DNA of 64,000 nucleotides from Pristionchus mayeri (Eukaryota > Nematoda > Chromadorea > Rhabditida > Neodiplogasteridae). This document shows positions 12,240 to 27,200 of this stretch, piece by piece (position 1 is the stretch's first letter; every line of letters starts with the position of its first letter). A program made the translations under genes and the position numbers. The DNA lies in contig BTRK01000003.1 of the NCBI GenBank assembly GCA_036245805.1, forward strand, positions 43,576,044 through 43,640,043, in the 5' to 3' direction. The notes under the pieces were generated by a model. That model ran no database searches. It was not told the DNA's origin and was given only the letters and a program-made list of their open reading frames with translations.

Positions 12240-15200
12240 AGTTCTAAAACGACCGAGTTCTAAAATGACCAGTTCTAAAATGACTTTGTCATTGTTTACT
12301 GTTTGAGTTCTAAAACGATAATGTGAAATTTCGCGGCCAGACGTCTTTTGGTTGAAGAGTTCTAAAATGACCGAGTTCTAAAACGACCGAGCTCTAAAAT
12401 GACCAGTTCTAAAATGACCATCTCATTGTTTACTGTTCGAGTTCTAAAACGACCATGTCAAATTTCGTGGCCAGACGCCTTTTTGTCGAAAAGTTCTAAA
12501 ATAACCGAGTTCTAAAATGACCAGTTCTAAAATGACTATGCCATTGTTTACTGTTTGAGTTCTAAAACGATCATGTGAAATTTCGTGGCCAGACGCCTTT
12601 TTGTCGAAAAGTTCTAAAATAACCGAGTTCTAAAATGACCAGTTCTAAAATGACTATGCCATTGTTTACTGTTTGAGTTCGAAAACGATCATGTGAAATT
12701 TCGAGGCCAGACGTCTTTTAGTTGAAGAGTTCTAAAATGACCGAGTTCTAAAATGACCAGTTCTAAAATGACCATGTCATTGTTTACTGTTCGAGTTCTA
12801 AAACGATCATGTGAAATTTCGAGGCCAGACGTCTTTTAGTTGAAGAGTTCTAAAATGACCGAGTTCTAAAACGACCGAGTTCTAAAATTACCATGTCATT
12901 GTTTACTGTTCGAGTTCTAAAACGACCATGTCCAATTTCGAGGCCAGGCGCCTTTTATTTGGAGAGTTCTAAAATAACCGAGTTCTAAAATGACCAGTTC
13001 TAAAATGACTATGTCATTGTTTACTGTTTGAGTTCTAAAACGATCATGTAAAATTTCGAGGCCAGACGTCTTTTAGTTGAAGAGTTCTAAAATGACCGAG
13101 TTCTAAAATGACCAGTTCTAAAATTATCATGTCATTGTTTACTGTTCGAGTTCTAAAACGATCATGTGAAATTTCGAGGCCAGACGTCTTTTGGTTGAAG
13201 AGTTCTAAAATGACCGAGTTCTAAAACGACCGAGTTCTAAAATGACCAGTTCTAAAATGACCATCTCATTGTTTACTGTTTGAGTTCTAAAACGATCATG
13301 TAAAATTTCGAGGCCAGACGTCTTTTAGTTGAAGAGTTCTAAAATGACCGAGTTCTAAAACGACCGAGCTCTAAAATGACCAGTTCTAAAATTACCATGT
13401 CATTGTTTACTGTTCGAGTTCTAAAACGACCATGTCCAATTTCGAGGCCAGGCGCCTTTTATTTGGAGAGTTCTAAAATAACCGAGTTCTAAAATGACCA
13501 GTTCTAAAATGATTATGTCATTGTTTACTGTTTGAGTTCTAAAACGATCATGTAAAATTTCGAGGCCAGACGTCTTTTAGTTGAAGAGTTCTAAAATGAC
13601 CGAGTTCTAAAATAACCGAGCTCTAAAATGACCAGTTCTAAAATTACCATGTCATTGTTTACTGTTCGAGTTCTAAAACGACCATGTCCAATTTCGAGGC
13701 CAGGCGCCTTTTATTTGGAGAGTTCTAAAATAACCGAGTTCTAAAATGACCAGTTCTAAAATGACTATGTCATTGTTTACTGTTTGAGTTCTAAAACGAT
13801 CATGTAAAATTTCGAGGCCAGACGTCTTTTAGTTGAAGAGTTCTAAAATGACCGAGTTCTAAAATGACCAGTTCTAAAATTATCATGTCATTGTTTACTG
13901 TTCGAGTTCTAAAACGATCATGTGAAATTTCGAGGCCAGACGTCTTTTGGTTGAAGAGTTCTAAAATGACCGAGTTCTAAAACGACCGAGTTCTAAAATG
14001 ACCAGTTCTAAAATGACCATCTCATTGTTTACTGTTTGAGTTCTAAAACGATCATGTAAAATTTCGAGGCCAGACGTCTTTTAGTTGAAGAGTTCTAAAA
14101 TGACCGAGTTCTAAAACGACCGAGCTCTAAAATGACCAGTTCTAAAATTACCATGTCATTGTTTACTGTTCGAGTTCTAAAACGACCATGTCCAATTTCG
14201 AGGCCAGGCGCCTTTTATTTGGAGAGTTCTAAAATAACCGAGTTCTAAAATGACCAGTTCTAAAATGATTATGTCATTGTTTACTGTTTGAGTTCTAAAA
14301 CGATCATGTAAAATTTCGAGGCCAGACGTCTTTTAGTTGAAGAGTTCTAAAATGACCGAGTTCTAAAATAACCGAGCTCTAAAATGACCAGTTCTAAAAT
14401 TACCATGTCATTGTTTACTGTTCGAGTTCTAAAACGACCATGTCCAATTTCGAGGCCAGGCGCCTTTTATTTGGAGAGTTCTAAAATAACCGAGTTCTAA
14501 AAGGACCAGTTCTAAAATGACTATGTCATTGTTTACTGTTTGAGTTCTAAAACGATCATGTAAAATTTCGAGGCCAGACGTCTTTTAGTTGAAGAGTTCT
14601 AAAATGACCGAGTTCTAAAATGACCAGTTCTAAAATTATCATGTCATTGTTTACTGTTCGAGTTCTAAAACGATCATGTGAAATTTCGAGGCCAGACGTC
14701 TTTTGGTTGAAGAGTTCTAAAATGACCGAGTTCTAAAACGACCGAGTTCTAAAATGACCAGTTCTAAAATGACCATGTCATTGTTTACTGTTCGAGTTCA
14801 AAAACGATCATGTGAAATTTCGAGGCCAGACGTCTTTTGGTTGAAGAGTTCTAAAATGACCGAGTTCTAAAACGACCGAGTTCTAAAATGACCAGTTCTA
14901 AAATGACCATCTCATTGTTTACTGTTTGAGTTCTAAAACGATCATGTAAAATTTCGAGGCCAGACGTCTTTTAGTTGAAGAGTTCTAAAATGACCGAGTT
15001 CTAAAACGACCGAGCTCTAAAATGACCAGTTCTAAAATTACCATGTCATTGTTTACTGTTCGAGTTCTAAAACGACCATGTCCAATTTCGAGGCCAGGCG
15101 CCTTTTATTTGGAGAGTTCTAAAATAACCGAGTTCTAAAATGACCAGTTCTAAAATGATTATGTCATTGTTTACTGTTTGAGTTCTAAAACGATCATGTA

Positions 15201-18200
15201 AAATTTCGAGGCCAGACGTCTTTTAGTTGAAGAGTTCTAAAATGACCGAGTTCTAAAACGACAGAGTTCTAAAATGACCAGTTCTAAAATTACCATGTCA
15301 TTGTTTACTGTTCGAGTTCTAAAACGACCATGTCCAATTTCGAGGCCAGGCGCCTTTTATTTGGAGAGTTCTAAAATAACCGAGTTCTAAAATGACCAGT
15401 TCTAAAATGACTATGTCATTGTTTACTGTTTGAGTTCTAAAACGATCATGTAAAATTTCGAGGCCAGACGTCTTTTAGTTGAAGAGTTCTAAAATGACCG
15501 AGTTCTAAAACGACCGAGCTCTAAAATGACCAGTTCTAAAATTACCATGTCATTGTTTACTGTTCGAGTTCTAAAACGACCATGTCCAATTTCGAGGCCA
15601 GGCGCCTTTTATTTGGAGAGTTCTAAAATAACCGAGTTCTAAAATGACCAGTTCTAAAATGACTATGTCATTGTTTACTGTTTGAGTTCTAAAACGATCA
15701 TGTGAAATTTCGAGGCCAGACGTCTTTTAGTTGAAGAGTTCTAAAATGACCGAGTTCTAAAATGACCAGTTCTAAAATGACCATGTCATTGTTTACTGTT
15801 CGAGTTCTAAAACGATCATGTGAAATTTCGAGGCCAGACGTCTTTTGGTTGAAGAGTTCTAAAATGACCGAGTTCTAAAACGACCGAGCTCTAAAATGAC
15901 CAGTTCTAAAATGACCATCTCATTGTTTACTGTTCGAGTTCTAAAACGACCATGTCAAATTTCGAGGCCAGACGCCTTTTTGTTGAAGAGTTCTAAAATA
16001 ACCGAGTTCTAAAATGACCAGTTCTAAAATGACTATGCCATTGTTTACTGTTTGAGTTCTAAAACGACCATGTCCAATTTCGAGGCCAGGCGCCTTTTAT
16101 TTGGAGAGTTCTAAAATAACCGAGTTCTAAAATGACCAGTTCTAAAATGACTATGTCATTGTTTACTGTTTGAGTTCTAAAACGATCATGTAAAATTTCG
16201 AGGCCAGACGTCTTTTAGTTGAAGAGTTCTAAAATGACCGAGTTCTAAAACGACCGAGCTCTAAAATGACCAGTTCTAAAATTACCATGTCATTGTTTAC
16301 TGTTCGAGTTCTAAAACGACCATGTCCAATTTCGAGGCCAGGCGCCTTTTATTTGGAGAGTTCTAAAATAACCGAGTTCTAAAATGACCAGTTCTAAAAT
16401 GACTATGTCATTGTTTACTGTTTGAGTTCTAAAACGATCATGTGAAATTTCGAGGCCAGACGTCTTTTAGTTGAAGAGTTCTAAAATGACCGAGTTCTAA
16501 AATGACCAGTTCTAAAATGACCATGTCATTGTTTACTGTTCGAGTTCTAAAACGATCATGTGAAATTTCGAGGCCAGACGTCTTTTGGTTGAAGAGTTCT
16601 AAAATGACCGAGTTCTAAAACGACCGAGTTCTAAAATGACCAGTTCTAAAATGACCATCTCATTGTTTACTGTTTGAGTTCTAAAACGATCATGTAAAAT
16701 TTCGAGGCCAGACGTCTTTTAGTTGAAGAGTTCTAAAATGACCGAGTTCTAAAACGACCGAGCTCTAAAATGACCAGTTCTAAAATTACCATGTCATTGT
16801 TTACTGTTCGAGTTCTAAAACGACCATGTCCAATTTCGAGGCCAGGCGCCTTTTATTTGGAGAGTTCTAAAATAACCGAGTTCTAAAATGACCAGTTCTA
16901 AAATGATTATGTCATTGTTTACTGTTTCAGTTCTAAAACGATCATGTAAAATTTCGAGGCCAGACGTCTTTTAGTTGAAGAGTTCTAAAATGACCGAGTT
17001 CTAAAACGACCGAGTTCTAAAATGACCAGTTCTAAAATGACCATCTCATTGTTTACTGTTTGAGTTCTAAAACGATCATGTAAAATTTCGAGGCCAGACG
17101 TCTTTTAGTTGAAGAGTTCTAAAATAACCGAGTTCTAAAATGACCAGTTCTAAAATGATTATGTCATTGTTTACTGTTTGAGTTCTAAAACGATCATGTA
17201 AAATTTCGAGGCCAGACGTCTTTTAGTTGAAGAGTTCTAAAATAACCGAGTTCTAAAATGACCAGTTCTAAAATGATTATCTCATTGTTTACTGTTTGAG
17301 TTCTAAAACGATCATGTAAAATTTCGAGGCCAGACGTCTTTTAGTTGAAGAGTTCTAAAATAACCGAGTTCTAAAATGACCAGTTCTAAAATGACCATCT
17401 CATTGTTTACTGTTTGAGTTCTAAAACGATCATGTAAAATTTCGAGGCCAGACGTCTTTTAGTTGAAGAGTTCTAAAATAACCGAGTTCTAAAATGACCA
17501 GTTCTAAAATGATTATCTCATTGTTTACTGTTTGAGTTCTAAAACAATCATGTAAAATTTCGAGGCCAGACGTCTTTTAGTTGAAGAGTTCTAAAATAAC
17601 CGAGTTCTAAAATGACCAGTTCTAAAATGATTATGTCATTGTTTACTGTTTCAGTTCTAAAACGATCATGTAAAATTTCGAGGCCAGACGTCTTTTAGTT
17701 GAAGAGTTCTAAAATGACCGAGTTCTAAAACGACCGAGTTCTAAAATGACCAGTTCTAAAATGACCATCTCATTGTTTACTGTTTGAGTTCTAAAACGAT
17801 CATGTAAAATTTCGAGGCCAGACGTCTTTTAGTTGAAGAGTTCTAAAATGACCGAGTTCTAAAACGACCGAGTTCTAAAATGACCAGTTCTAAAATGACC
17901 ATCTCATTGTTTACTGTTTGAGTTCTAAAACGATCATGTAAAATTTCGAGGCCAGACGTCTTTTAGTTGAAGAGTTCTAAAATGACCGAGTTCTAAAATG
18001 ACCAGTTCTAAAATTATCATGTCATTGTTTACTGTTCGAGTTCTAAAACGATCATGTGAAATTTCGAGGCCAGACGTCTTTTAGTTGAAGAGTTCTAAAA
18101 TGACCGAGTTCTAAAATGACCAGTTCTAAAATTATCATGTCATTGTTTACTGTTCGAGTTCTAAAACGATCATGTGAAATTTCGAGGCCAGACGTCTTTT

Positions 18201-21200
18201 GGTTGAAGAGTTCTAAAATGACCGAGTTCTAAAACGACCGAGTTCTAAAATGACCAGTTCTAAAATGACCATCTCATTGTTTACTGTTTGAGTTCTAAAA
18301 CGATCATGTAAAATTTCGAGGCCAGACGTCTTTTAGTTGAAGAGTTCTAAAATGACCGAGTTCTAAAACGACCGAGTTCTAAAATGACCAGTTCTAAAAT
18401 GACCATCTCATTGTTTACTGTTTGAGTTCTAAAACGATCATGTAAAATTTCGAGGCCAGACGTCTTTTAGTTGAAGAGTTCTAAAATGACCGAGTTCTAA
18501 AATAACCGAGCTCTAAAATGACCAGTTCTAAAATTACCATGTCATTGTTTACTGTTCGAGTTCTAAAACGACCATGTCCAATTTCGAGGCCAGGCGCCTT
18601 TTATTTGGAGAGTTCTAAAATAACCGAGTTCTAAAATGACCAGTTCTAAAATGACTATGTCATTGTTTACTGTTTGAGTTCTAAAACGATCATGTAAAAT
18701 TTCGAGGCCAGACGTCTTTTAGTTGAAGAGTTCTAAAATGACCGAGTTCTAAAATGACCAGTTCTAAAATTATCATGTCATTGTTTACTGTTCGAGTTCT
18801 AAAACGATCATGTGAAATTTCGAGGCCAGACGTCTTTTGGTTGAAGAGTTCTAAAATGACCGAGTTCTAAAACGACCGAGTTCTAAAATGACCAGTTCTA
18901 AAATGACCATCTCATTGTTTACTGTTTGAGTTCTAAAACGATCATGTAAAATTTCGAGGCCAGACGTCTTTTAGTTGAAGAGTTCTAAAATGACCGAGTT
19001 CTAAAACGACCGAGCTCTAAAATGACCAGTTCTAAAATTACCATGTCATTGTTTACTGTTCGAGTTCTAAAACGACCATGTCCAATTTCGAGGCCAGGCG
19101 CCTTTTATTTGGAGAGTTCTAAAATAACCGAGTTCTAAAATGACCAGTTCTAAAATGATTATGTCATTGTTTACTGTTTGAGTTCTAAAACGATCATGTA
19201 AAATTTCGAGGCCAGACGTCTTTTAGTTGAAGAGTTCTAAAATGACCGAGTTCTAAAATAACCGAGCTCTAAAATGACCAGTTCTAAAATTACCATGTCA
19301 TTGTTTACTGTTCGAGTTCTAAAACGATCATGTAAAATTTCGAGGCCAGACGTCTTTTAGTTGAAGAGTTCTAAAATGACCGAGTTCTAAAACGACCGAG
19401 TTCTAAAATGACCAGTTCTAAAATGACCATCTCATTGTTTACTGTTTGAGTTCTAAAACGATCATGTAAAATTTCGAGGCCAGACGTCTTTTAGTTGAAG
19501 AGTTCTAAAATGACCGAGTTCTAAAACGACCGAGTTCTAAAATGACCAGTTCTAAAATGACCATCTCATTGTTTACTGTTTGAGTTCTAAAACGATCATG
19601 TAAAATTTCGAGGCCAGACGTCTTTTAGTTGAAGAGTTCTAAAATGACCGAGTTCTAAAATAACCGAGCTCTAAAATGACCAGTTCTAAAATTACCATGT
19701 CATTGTTTACTGTTCGAGTTCTAAAACGACCATGTCCAATTTCGAGGCCAGGCGCCTTTTATTTGGAGAGTTCTAAAATAACCGAGTTCTAAAATGACCA
19801 GTTCTAAAATGACTATGTCATTGTTTACTGTTTGAGTTCTAAAACGATCATGTAAAATTTCGAGGCCAGACGTCTTTTAGTTGAAGAGTTCTAAAATGAC
19901 CGAGTTCTAAAATGACCAGTTCTAAAATTATCATGTCATTGTTTACTGTTCGAGTTCTAAAACGATCATGTGAAATTTCGAGGCCAGACGTCTTTTGGTT
20001 GAAGAGTTCTAAAATGACCGAGTTCTAAAACGACCGAGTTCTAAAATGACCAGTTCTAAAATGACCATCTCATTGTTTACTGTTTGAGTTCTAAAACGAT
20101 CATGTAAAATTTCGAGGCCAGACGTCTTTTAGTTGAAGAGTTCTAAAATGACCGAGTTCTAAAACGACCGAGCTCTAAAATGACCAGTTCTAAAATTACC
20201 ATGTCATTGTTTACTGTTCGAGTTCTAAAACGACCATGTCCAATTTCGAGGCCAGGCGCCTTTTATTTGGAGAGTTCTAAAATAACCGAGTTCTAAAATG
20301 ACCAGTTCTAAAATGATTATGTCATTGTTTACTGTTTGAGTTCTAAAACGATCATGTAAAATTTCGAGGCCAGACGTCTTTTAGTTGAAGAGTTCTAAAA
20401 TGACCGAGTTCTAAAATAACCGAGCTCTAAAATGACCAGTTCTAAAATTACCATGTCATTGTTTACTGTTCGAGTTCTAAAACGACCATGTCCAATTTCG
20501 AGGCCAGTCGCCTTTTATTTGGAGAGTTCTAAAATAACCGAGTTCTAAAATGACCAGTTCTAAAATGACTATGTCATTGTTTACTGTTTGAGTTCTAAAA
20601 CGATCATGTGAAATTTCGAGGCCAGACGTCTTTTAGTTGAAGAGTTCTAAAATGACCGAGTTCTAAAATGACCAGTTCTAAAATGACCATGTCATTGTTT
20701 ACTGTTCGAGTTCTAAAACGATCATGTGAAATTTCGAGGCCAGACGTCTTTTGGTTGAAGAGTTCTAAAATGACCGAGTTCTAAAACGACCGAGTTCTAA
20801 AATGACCAGTTCTAAAATGACCATCTCATTGTTTACTGTTTGAGTTCTAAAACGATCATGTAAAATTTCGAGGCCAGACGTCTTTTAGTTGAAGAGTTCT
20901 AAAATGACCGAGTTCTAAAACGACCGAGCTCTAAAATGACCAGTTCTAAAATGACCATCTCATTGTTTACTGTTTGAGTTCTAAAACGATCATGTAAAAT
21001 TTCGAGGCCAGACGTCTTTTAGTTGAAGAGTTCTAAAATAACCGAGTTCTAAAATGACCAGTTCTAAAATGATTATGTCATTGTTTACTGTTTCAGTTCT
21101 AAAACGATCATGTAAAATTTCGAGGCCAGACGTCTTTTAGTTGAAGAGTTCTAAAATGACCGAGTTCTAAAACGACCGAGTTCTAAAATGACCAGTTCTA

Positions 21201-24200
21201 AAATGACCATCTCATTGTTTACTGTTTGAGTTCTAAAACGATCATGTAAAATTTCGAGGCCAGACGTCTTTTAGTTGAAGAGTTCTAAAATGACCGAGTT
21301 CTAAAACGACCGAGTTCTAAAATGACCAGTTCTAAAATGACCATCTCATTGTTTACTGTTTGAGTTCTAAAACGATCATGTAAAATTTCGAGGCCAGACG
21401 TCTTTTAGTTGAAGAGTTCTAAAATGACCGAGTTCTAAAATAACCGAGCTCTAAAATGACCAGTTCTAAAATTACCATGTCATTTTTTACTGTTCGAGTT
21501 CTAAAACGACCATGTCCAATTTCGAGGCCAGGCGCCTTTTATTTGGAGAGTTCTAAAATAACCGAGTTCTAAAATGACCAGTTCTAAAATGACTATGTCA
21601 TTGTTTACTGTTTGAGTTCTAAAACGATCATGTAAAATTTCGACGCCAGACGTCTTTTAGTTGAAGAGTTCTAAAATGACCGAGTTCTAAAATGACCAGT
21701 TCTAAAATTATCATGTCATTGTTTACTGTTCGAGTTCTAAAACGATCATGTGAAATTTCGAGGCCAGACGTCTTTTGGTTGAAGAGTTCTAAAATGACCG
21801 AGTTCTAAAACGACCGAGTTCTAAAATGACCAGTTCTAAAATGACCATCTCATTGTTTACTGTTTGAGTTCTAAAACGATCATGTAAAATTTCGAGGCCA
21901 GACGTCTTTTAGTTGAAGAGTTCTAAAATGACCGAGTTCTAAAACGACCGAGCTCTAAAATGACCAGTTCTAAAATTACCATGTCATTGTTTACTGTTCG
22001 AGTTCTAAAACGACCATGTCCAATTTCGAGGCCAGGCGCCTTTTATTTGGAGAGTTCTAAAATAACCGAGTTCTAAAATGACCAGTTCTAAAATGACTAT
22101 GTCATTGTTTACTGTTTGAGTTCTAAAACGATCATGTAAAATTTCGAGGCCAGACGTCTTTTAGTTGAAGAGTTCTAAAATGACCGAGTTCTAAAACGAC
22201 CGAGTTCTAAAATGACCAGTTCTAAAATGACCATCTCATTGTTTACTGTTTGAGTTCTAAAACGATCATGTAAAATTTCGAGGCCAGACGTCTTTTAGTT
22301 GAAGAGTTCTAAAATGACCGAGTTCTAAAACGACCGAGTTCTAAAATGACCAGTTCTAAAATGACCATCTCATTGTTTACTGTTTGAGTTCTAAAACGAT
22401 CATGTAAAATTTCGAGGCCAGACGTCTTTTAGTTGAAGAGTTCTAAAATGACCGAGTTCTAAAATAACCGAGCTCTAAAATGACCAGTTCTAAAATTACC
22501 ATGTCATTGTTTACTGTTCGAGTTCTAAAACGACCATGTCCAATTTCGAGGCCAGGCGCCTTTTATTTGGAGAGTTCTAAAATAACCGAGTTCTAAAATG
22601 ACCAGTTCTAAAATGACTATGTCATTGTTTACTGTTTGAGTTCTAAAACGATCATGTAAAATTTCGACGCCAGACGTCTTTTAGTTGAAGAGTTCTAAAA
22701 TGACCGAGTTCTAAAATGACCAGTTCTAAAATTATCATGTCATTGTTTACTGTTCGAGTTCTAAAACGATCATGTGAAATTTCGAGGCCAGACGTCTTTT
22801 GGTTGAAGAGTTCTAAAATGACCGAGTTCTAAAACGACCGAGTTCTAAAATGACCAGTTCTAAAATGACCATCTCATTGTTTACTGTTTGAGTTCTAAAA
22901 CGATCATGTAAAATTTCGAGGCCAGACGTCTTTTAGTTGAAGAGTTCTAAAATGACCGAGTTCTAAAACGACCGAGCTCTAAAATGACCAGTTCTAAAAT
23001 TACCATGTCATTGTTTACTGTTCGAGTTCTAAAACGACCATGTCCAATTTCGAGGCCAGGCGCCTTTTATTTGGAGAGTTCTAAAATAACCGAGTTCTAA
23101 AATGACCAGTTCTAAAATGATTATGTCATTGTTTACTGTTTGAGTTCTAAAACGATCATGTAAAATTTCGAGGCCAGACGTCTTTTAGTTGAAGAGTTCT
23201 AAAATGACCGAGTTCTAAAATAACCGAGCTCTAAAATGACCAGTTCTAAAATTACCATGTCATTGTTTACTGTTCGAGTTCTAAAACGACCATGTCCAAT
23301 TTCGAGGCCAGGCGCCTTTTATTTGGAGAGTTCTAAAATAACCGAGTTCTAAAATGACCAGTTCTAAAATGACTATGTCATTGTTTACTGTTTGAGTTCT
23401 AAAACGATCATGTGAAATTTCGAGGCCAGACGTCTTTTAGTTGAAGAGTTCTAAAATGACCGAGTTCTAAAATGACCAGTTCTAAAATGACCATGTCATT
23501 GTTTACTGTTCGAGTTCTAAAACGATCATGTGAAATTTCGAGGCCAGACGTCTTTTGGTTGAAGAGTTCTAAAATGACCGAGTTCTAAAACGACCGAGTT
23601 CTAAAATGACCAGTTCTAAAATGACCATCTCATTGTTTACTGTTTGAGTTCTAAAACGATCATGTAAAATTTCGAGGCCAGACGTCTTTTAGTTGAAGAG
23701 TTCTAAAATGACCGAGTTCTAAAATAACCGAGCTCTAAAATGACCAGTTCTAAAATTACCATGTCATTGTTTACTGTTCGAGTTCTAAAACGACCATGTC
23801 CAATTTCGAGGCCAGGCGCCTTTTATTTGGAGAGTTCTAAAATAACCGAGTTCTAAAATGACCAGTTCTAAAATGACTATGTCATTGTTTACTGTTTGAG
23901 TTCTAAAACGATCATGTGAAATTTCGAGGCCAGACGTCTTTTAGTTGAAGAGTTCTAAAATGACCGAGTTCTAAAATGACCAGTTCTAAAATGACCATGT
24001 CATTGTTTACTGTTCGAGTTCTAAAACGATCATGTGAAATTTCGAGGCCAGACGTCTTTTGGTTGAAGAGTTCTAAAATGACCGAGTTCTAAAACGACCG
24101 AGTTCTAAAATGACCAGTTCTAAAATGACCATCTCATTGTTTACTGTTTGAGTTCTAAAACGATCATGTAAAATTTCGAGGCCAGACGTCTTTTAGTTGA

Positions 24201-27200
24201 AGAGTTCTAAAATGACCGAGTTCTAAAACGACCGAGCTCTAAAATGACCAGTTCTAAAATTACCATGTCATTGTTTACTGTTCGAGTTCTAAAACGACAA
24301 TGTCCAATTTCGAGGCCAGGCGCCTTTTATTTGGAGAGTTCTAAAATAACCGAGTTCTAAAATGACCAGTTCTAAAATGATTATGTCATTGTTTACTGTT
24401 TGAGTTCTAAAACGATCATGTAAAATTTCGAGGCCAGACGTCTTTTAGTTGAAGAGTTCTAAAATGACCGAGTTCTAAAACGACAGAGTTCTAAAATGAC
24501 CAGTTCTAAAATTACCATGTCATTGTTTACTGTTCGAGTTCTAAAACGACCATGTCCAATTTCGAGGCCAGGCGCCTTTTATTTGGAGAGTTCTAAAATA
24601 ACCGAGTTCTAAAATGACCAGTTCTAAAATGACTATGTCATTGTTTACTGTTTGAGTTCTAAAACGATCATGTAAAATTTCGAGGCCAGACGTCTTTTAG
24701 TTGAAGAGTTCTAAAATGACCGAGTTCTAAAACGACCGAGCTCTAAAATGACCAGTTCTAAAATTACCATGTCATTGTTTACTGTTCGAGTTCTAAAACG
24801 ACCATGTCCAATTTCGAGGCCAGGCGCCTTTTATTTGGAGAGTTCTAAAATAACCGAGTTCTAAAATGACCAGTTCTAAAATGACTATGTCATTGTTTAC
24901 TGTTTGAGTTCTAAAACGATCATGTGAAATTTCGAGGCCAGACGTCTTTTAGTTGAAGAGTTCTAAAATGACCGAGTTCTAAAATGACCAGTTCTAAAAT
25001 GACCATGTCATTGTTTACTGTTCGAGTTCTAAAACGATCATGTGAAATTTCGAGGCCAGACGTCTTTTGGTTGAAGAGTTCTAAAATGACCGAGTTCTAA
25101 AACGACCGAGTTCTAAAATGACCAGTTCTAAAATGACCATCTCATTGTTTACTGTTTGAGTTCTAAAACGATCATGTAAAATTTCGAGGCCAGACGTCTT
25201 TTAGTTGAAGAGTTCTAAAATGACCGAGTTCTAAAACGACCGAGCTCTAAAATGACCAGTTCTAAAATTACCATGTCATTGTTTACTGTTCGAGTTCTAA
25301 AACGACCATGTCCAATTTCGAGGCCAGGCGCCTTTTATTTGGAGAGTTCTAAAATAACCGAGTTCTAAAATGACCAGTTCTAAAATGATTATGTCATTGT
25401 TTACTGTTTGAGTTCTAAAACGATCATGTAAAATTTCGAGGCCAGACGTCTTTTAGTTGAAGAGTTCTAAAATGACCGAGTTCTAAAACGACCGAGTTCT
25501 AAAATGACCAGTTCTAAAATGACCATGTCATTGTTTACTGTTCGAGTTCTAAAACGACCATGTCCAATTTCGAGGCCAGGCGCCTTTTATTTGGAGAGTT
25601 CTAAAATAACCGAGTTCTAAAATGACCAGTTCTAAAATTACCATGTCATTGTTTACTGTTCGAGTTCTAAAACGACCATGTCCAATTTCGAGGCCAGGCG
25701 CCTTTTATTTGGAGAGTTCTAAAATAACCGAGTTCTAAAATGACCAGTTCTAAAATGACTATGTCATTGTTTACTGTTTGAGTTCTAAAACGATCATGTG
25801 AAATTTCGAGGCCAGACGTCTTTTAGTTGAAGAGTTCTAAAATGACCAGTTCTAAAATGACCATGTCATTGTTTACTGTTCGAGTTCTAAAACGATCATG
25901 TGAAATTTCGAGGCCAGACGTCTTTTAGTTGAAGAGTTCTAAAATAACTGAGTTCTAAAATGACCAGTTCTAAAATGACTATGTCATTGTTTACTGTTCG
26001 AGTTCTAAAACGATCATGTGAAATTTCGAGGCCAGACGTCTTTTAGTTGAAGAGTTCTAAAATAACCGAGTTCTAAAATGACCAGTTCTAAAATGACTAT
26101 GTCATTGTTTACTGTTCGAGTTCTAAAACGACCATGTCCAATTTCGAGGCCAGGCGCCTTTTATTTGGAGAGTTCTAAAATAACCGAGTTCTAAAATGAC
26201 CAGTTCTAAAATGACTATGTCATTGTTTACTGTTTGAGTTCTAAAACGATCATGTGAAATTTCGAGGCCAGACGTCTTTTGGTTGAAGAGTTCTAAAATG
26301 ACCGAGTTCTAAAATGACCAGTTCTAAAATGACCATGTCATTGTTTACTGTTCGAGTTCTAAAACGACCATGTCCAATTTCGAGGCCAGGCGCCTTTTAT
26401 TTGGAGAGTTCTAAAATGACCGAGTTCTAAAATGACCAGTTCTAAAATTACCATGTCATTGTTTACTGTTCGAGTTCTAAAACGACCATGTCCAATTTCG
26501 AGGCCAGGCGCCTTTTATTTGGAGAGTTCTAAAATAACCGAGTTCTAAAATGACCAGTTCTAAAATGACTATGTCATTGTTTACTGTTTGAGTTCTAAAA
26601 CGATCATGTGAAATTTCGAGGCCAGACGTCTTTTAGTTGAAGAGTTCTAAAATGACCGAGTTCTAAAATGACCAGTTCTAAAATGACCATGTCATTGTTT
26701 ACTGTTCGAGTTCTAAAACGATCATGTGAAATTTCGAGGCCAGACGTCTTTTAGTTGAAGAGTTCTAAAATAACTGAGTTCTAAAATGACCAGTTCTAAA
26801 ATGACTATGTCATTGTTTACTGTTCGAGTTCTAAAACGATCATGTGAAATTTCGAGGCCAGACGTCTTTTAGTTGAAGAGTTCTAAAATAACTGAGTTCT
26901 AAAATGACCAGTTCTAAAATGACTATGTCATTGTTTACTGTTCGAGTTCTAAAACGATCATGTGAAATTTCGAGGCCAGACGTCTTTTAGTTGAAGAGTT
27001 CTAAAATAACCGAGTTCTAAAATGACCAGTTCTAAAATGACTATGTCATTGTTTACTGTTCGAGTTCTAAAACGACCATGTCCAATTTCGAGGCCAGGCG
27101 CCTTTTATTTGGAGAGTTCTAAAATAACCGAGTTCTAAAATGACCAGTTCTAAAATGACTATGTCATTGTTTACTGTTTGAGTTCTAAAACGATCATGTG

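Larger units (their letters stand above)
9815..13110. repeat. two tandem copies of a 1,640-bp higher-order repeat
   Basis: Bases about 9,815-11,470 and 11,455-13,110 match at a constant offset of 1,640 bp. Shared marks include two 165-bp inserts per unit, the TTTGTCGAAAAG monomers (10,281 and 11,921), the TTTCGTGGCC monomer (10,941 and 12,581) and the single GAGTTCGAAAACG variant. No substitution was noticed in the parts I compared. The second copy leaves the pattern near 13,110, where ATTATCATG replaces the next GAG unit. Confidence 0.85.
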
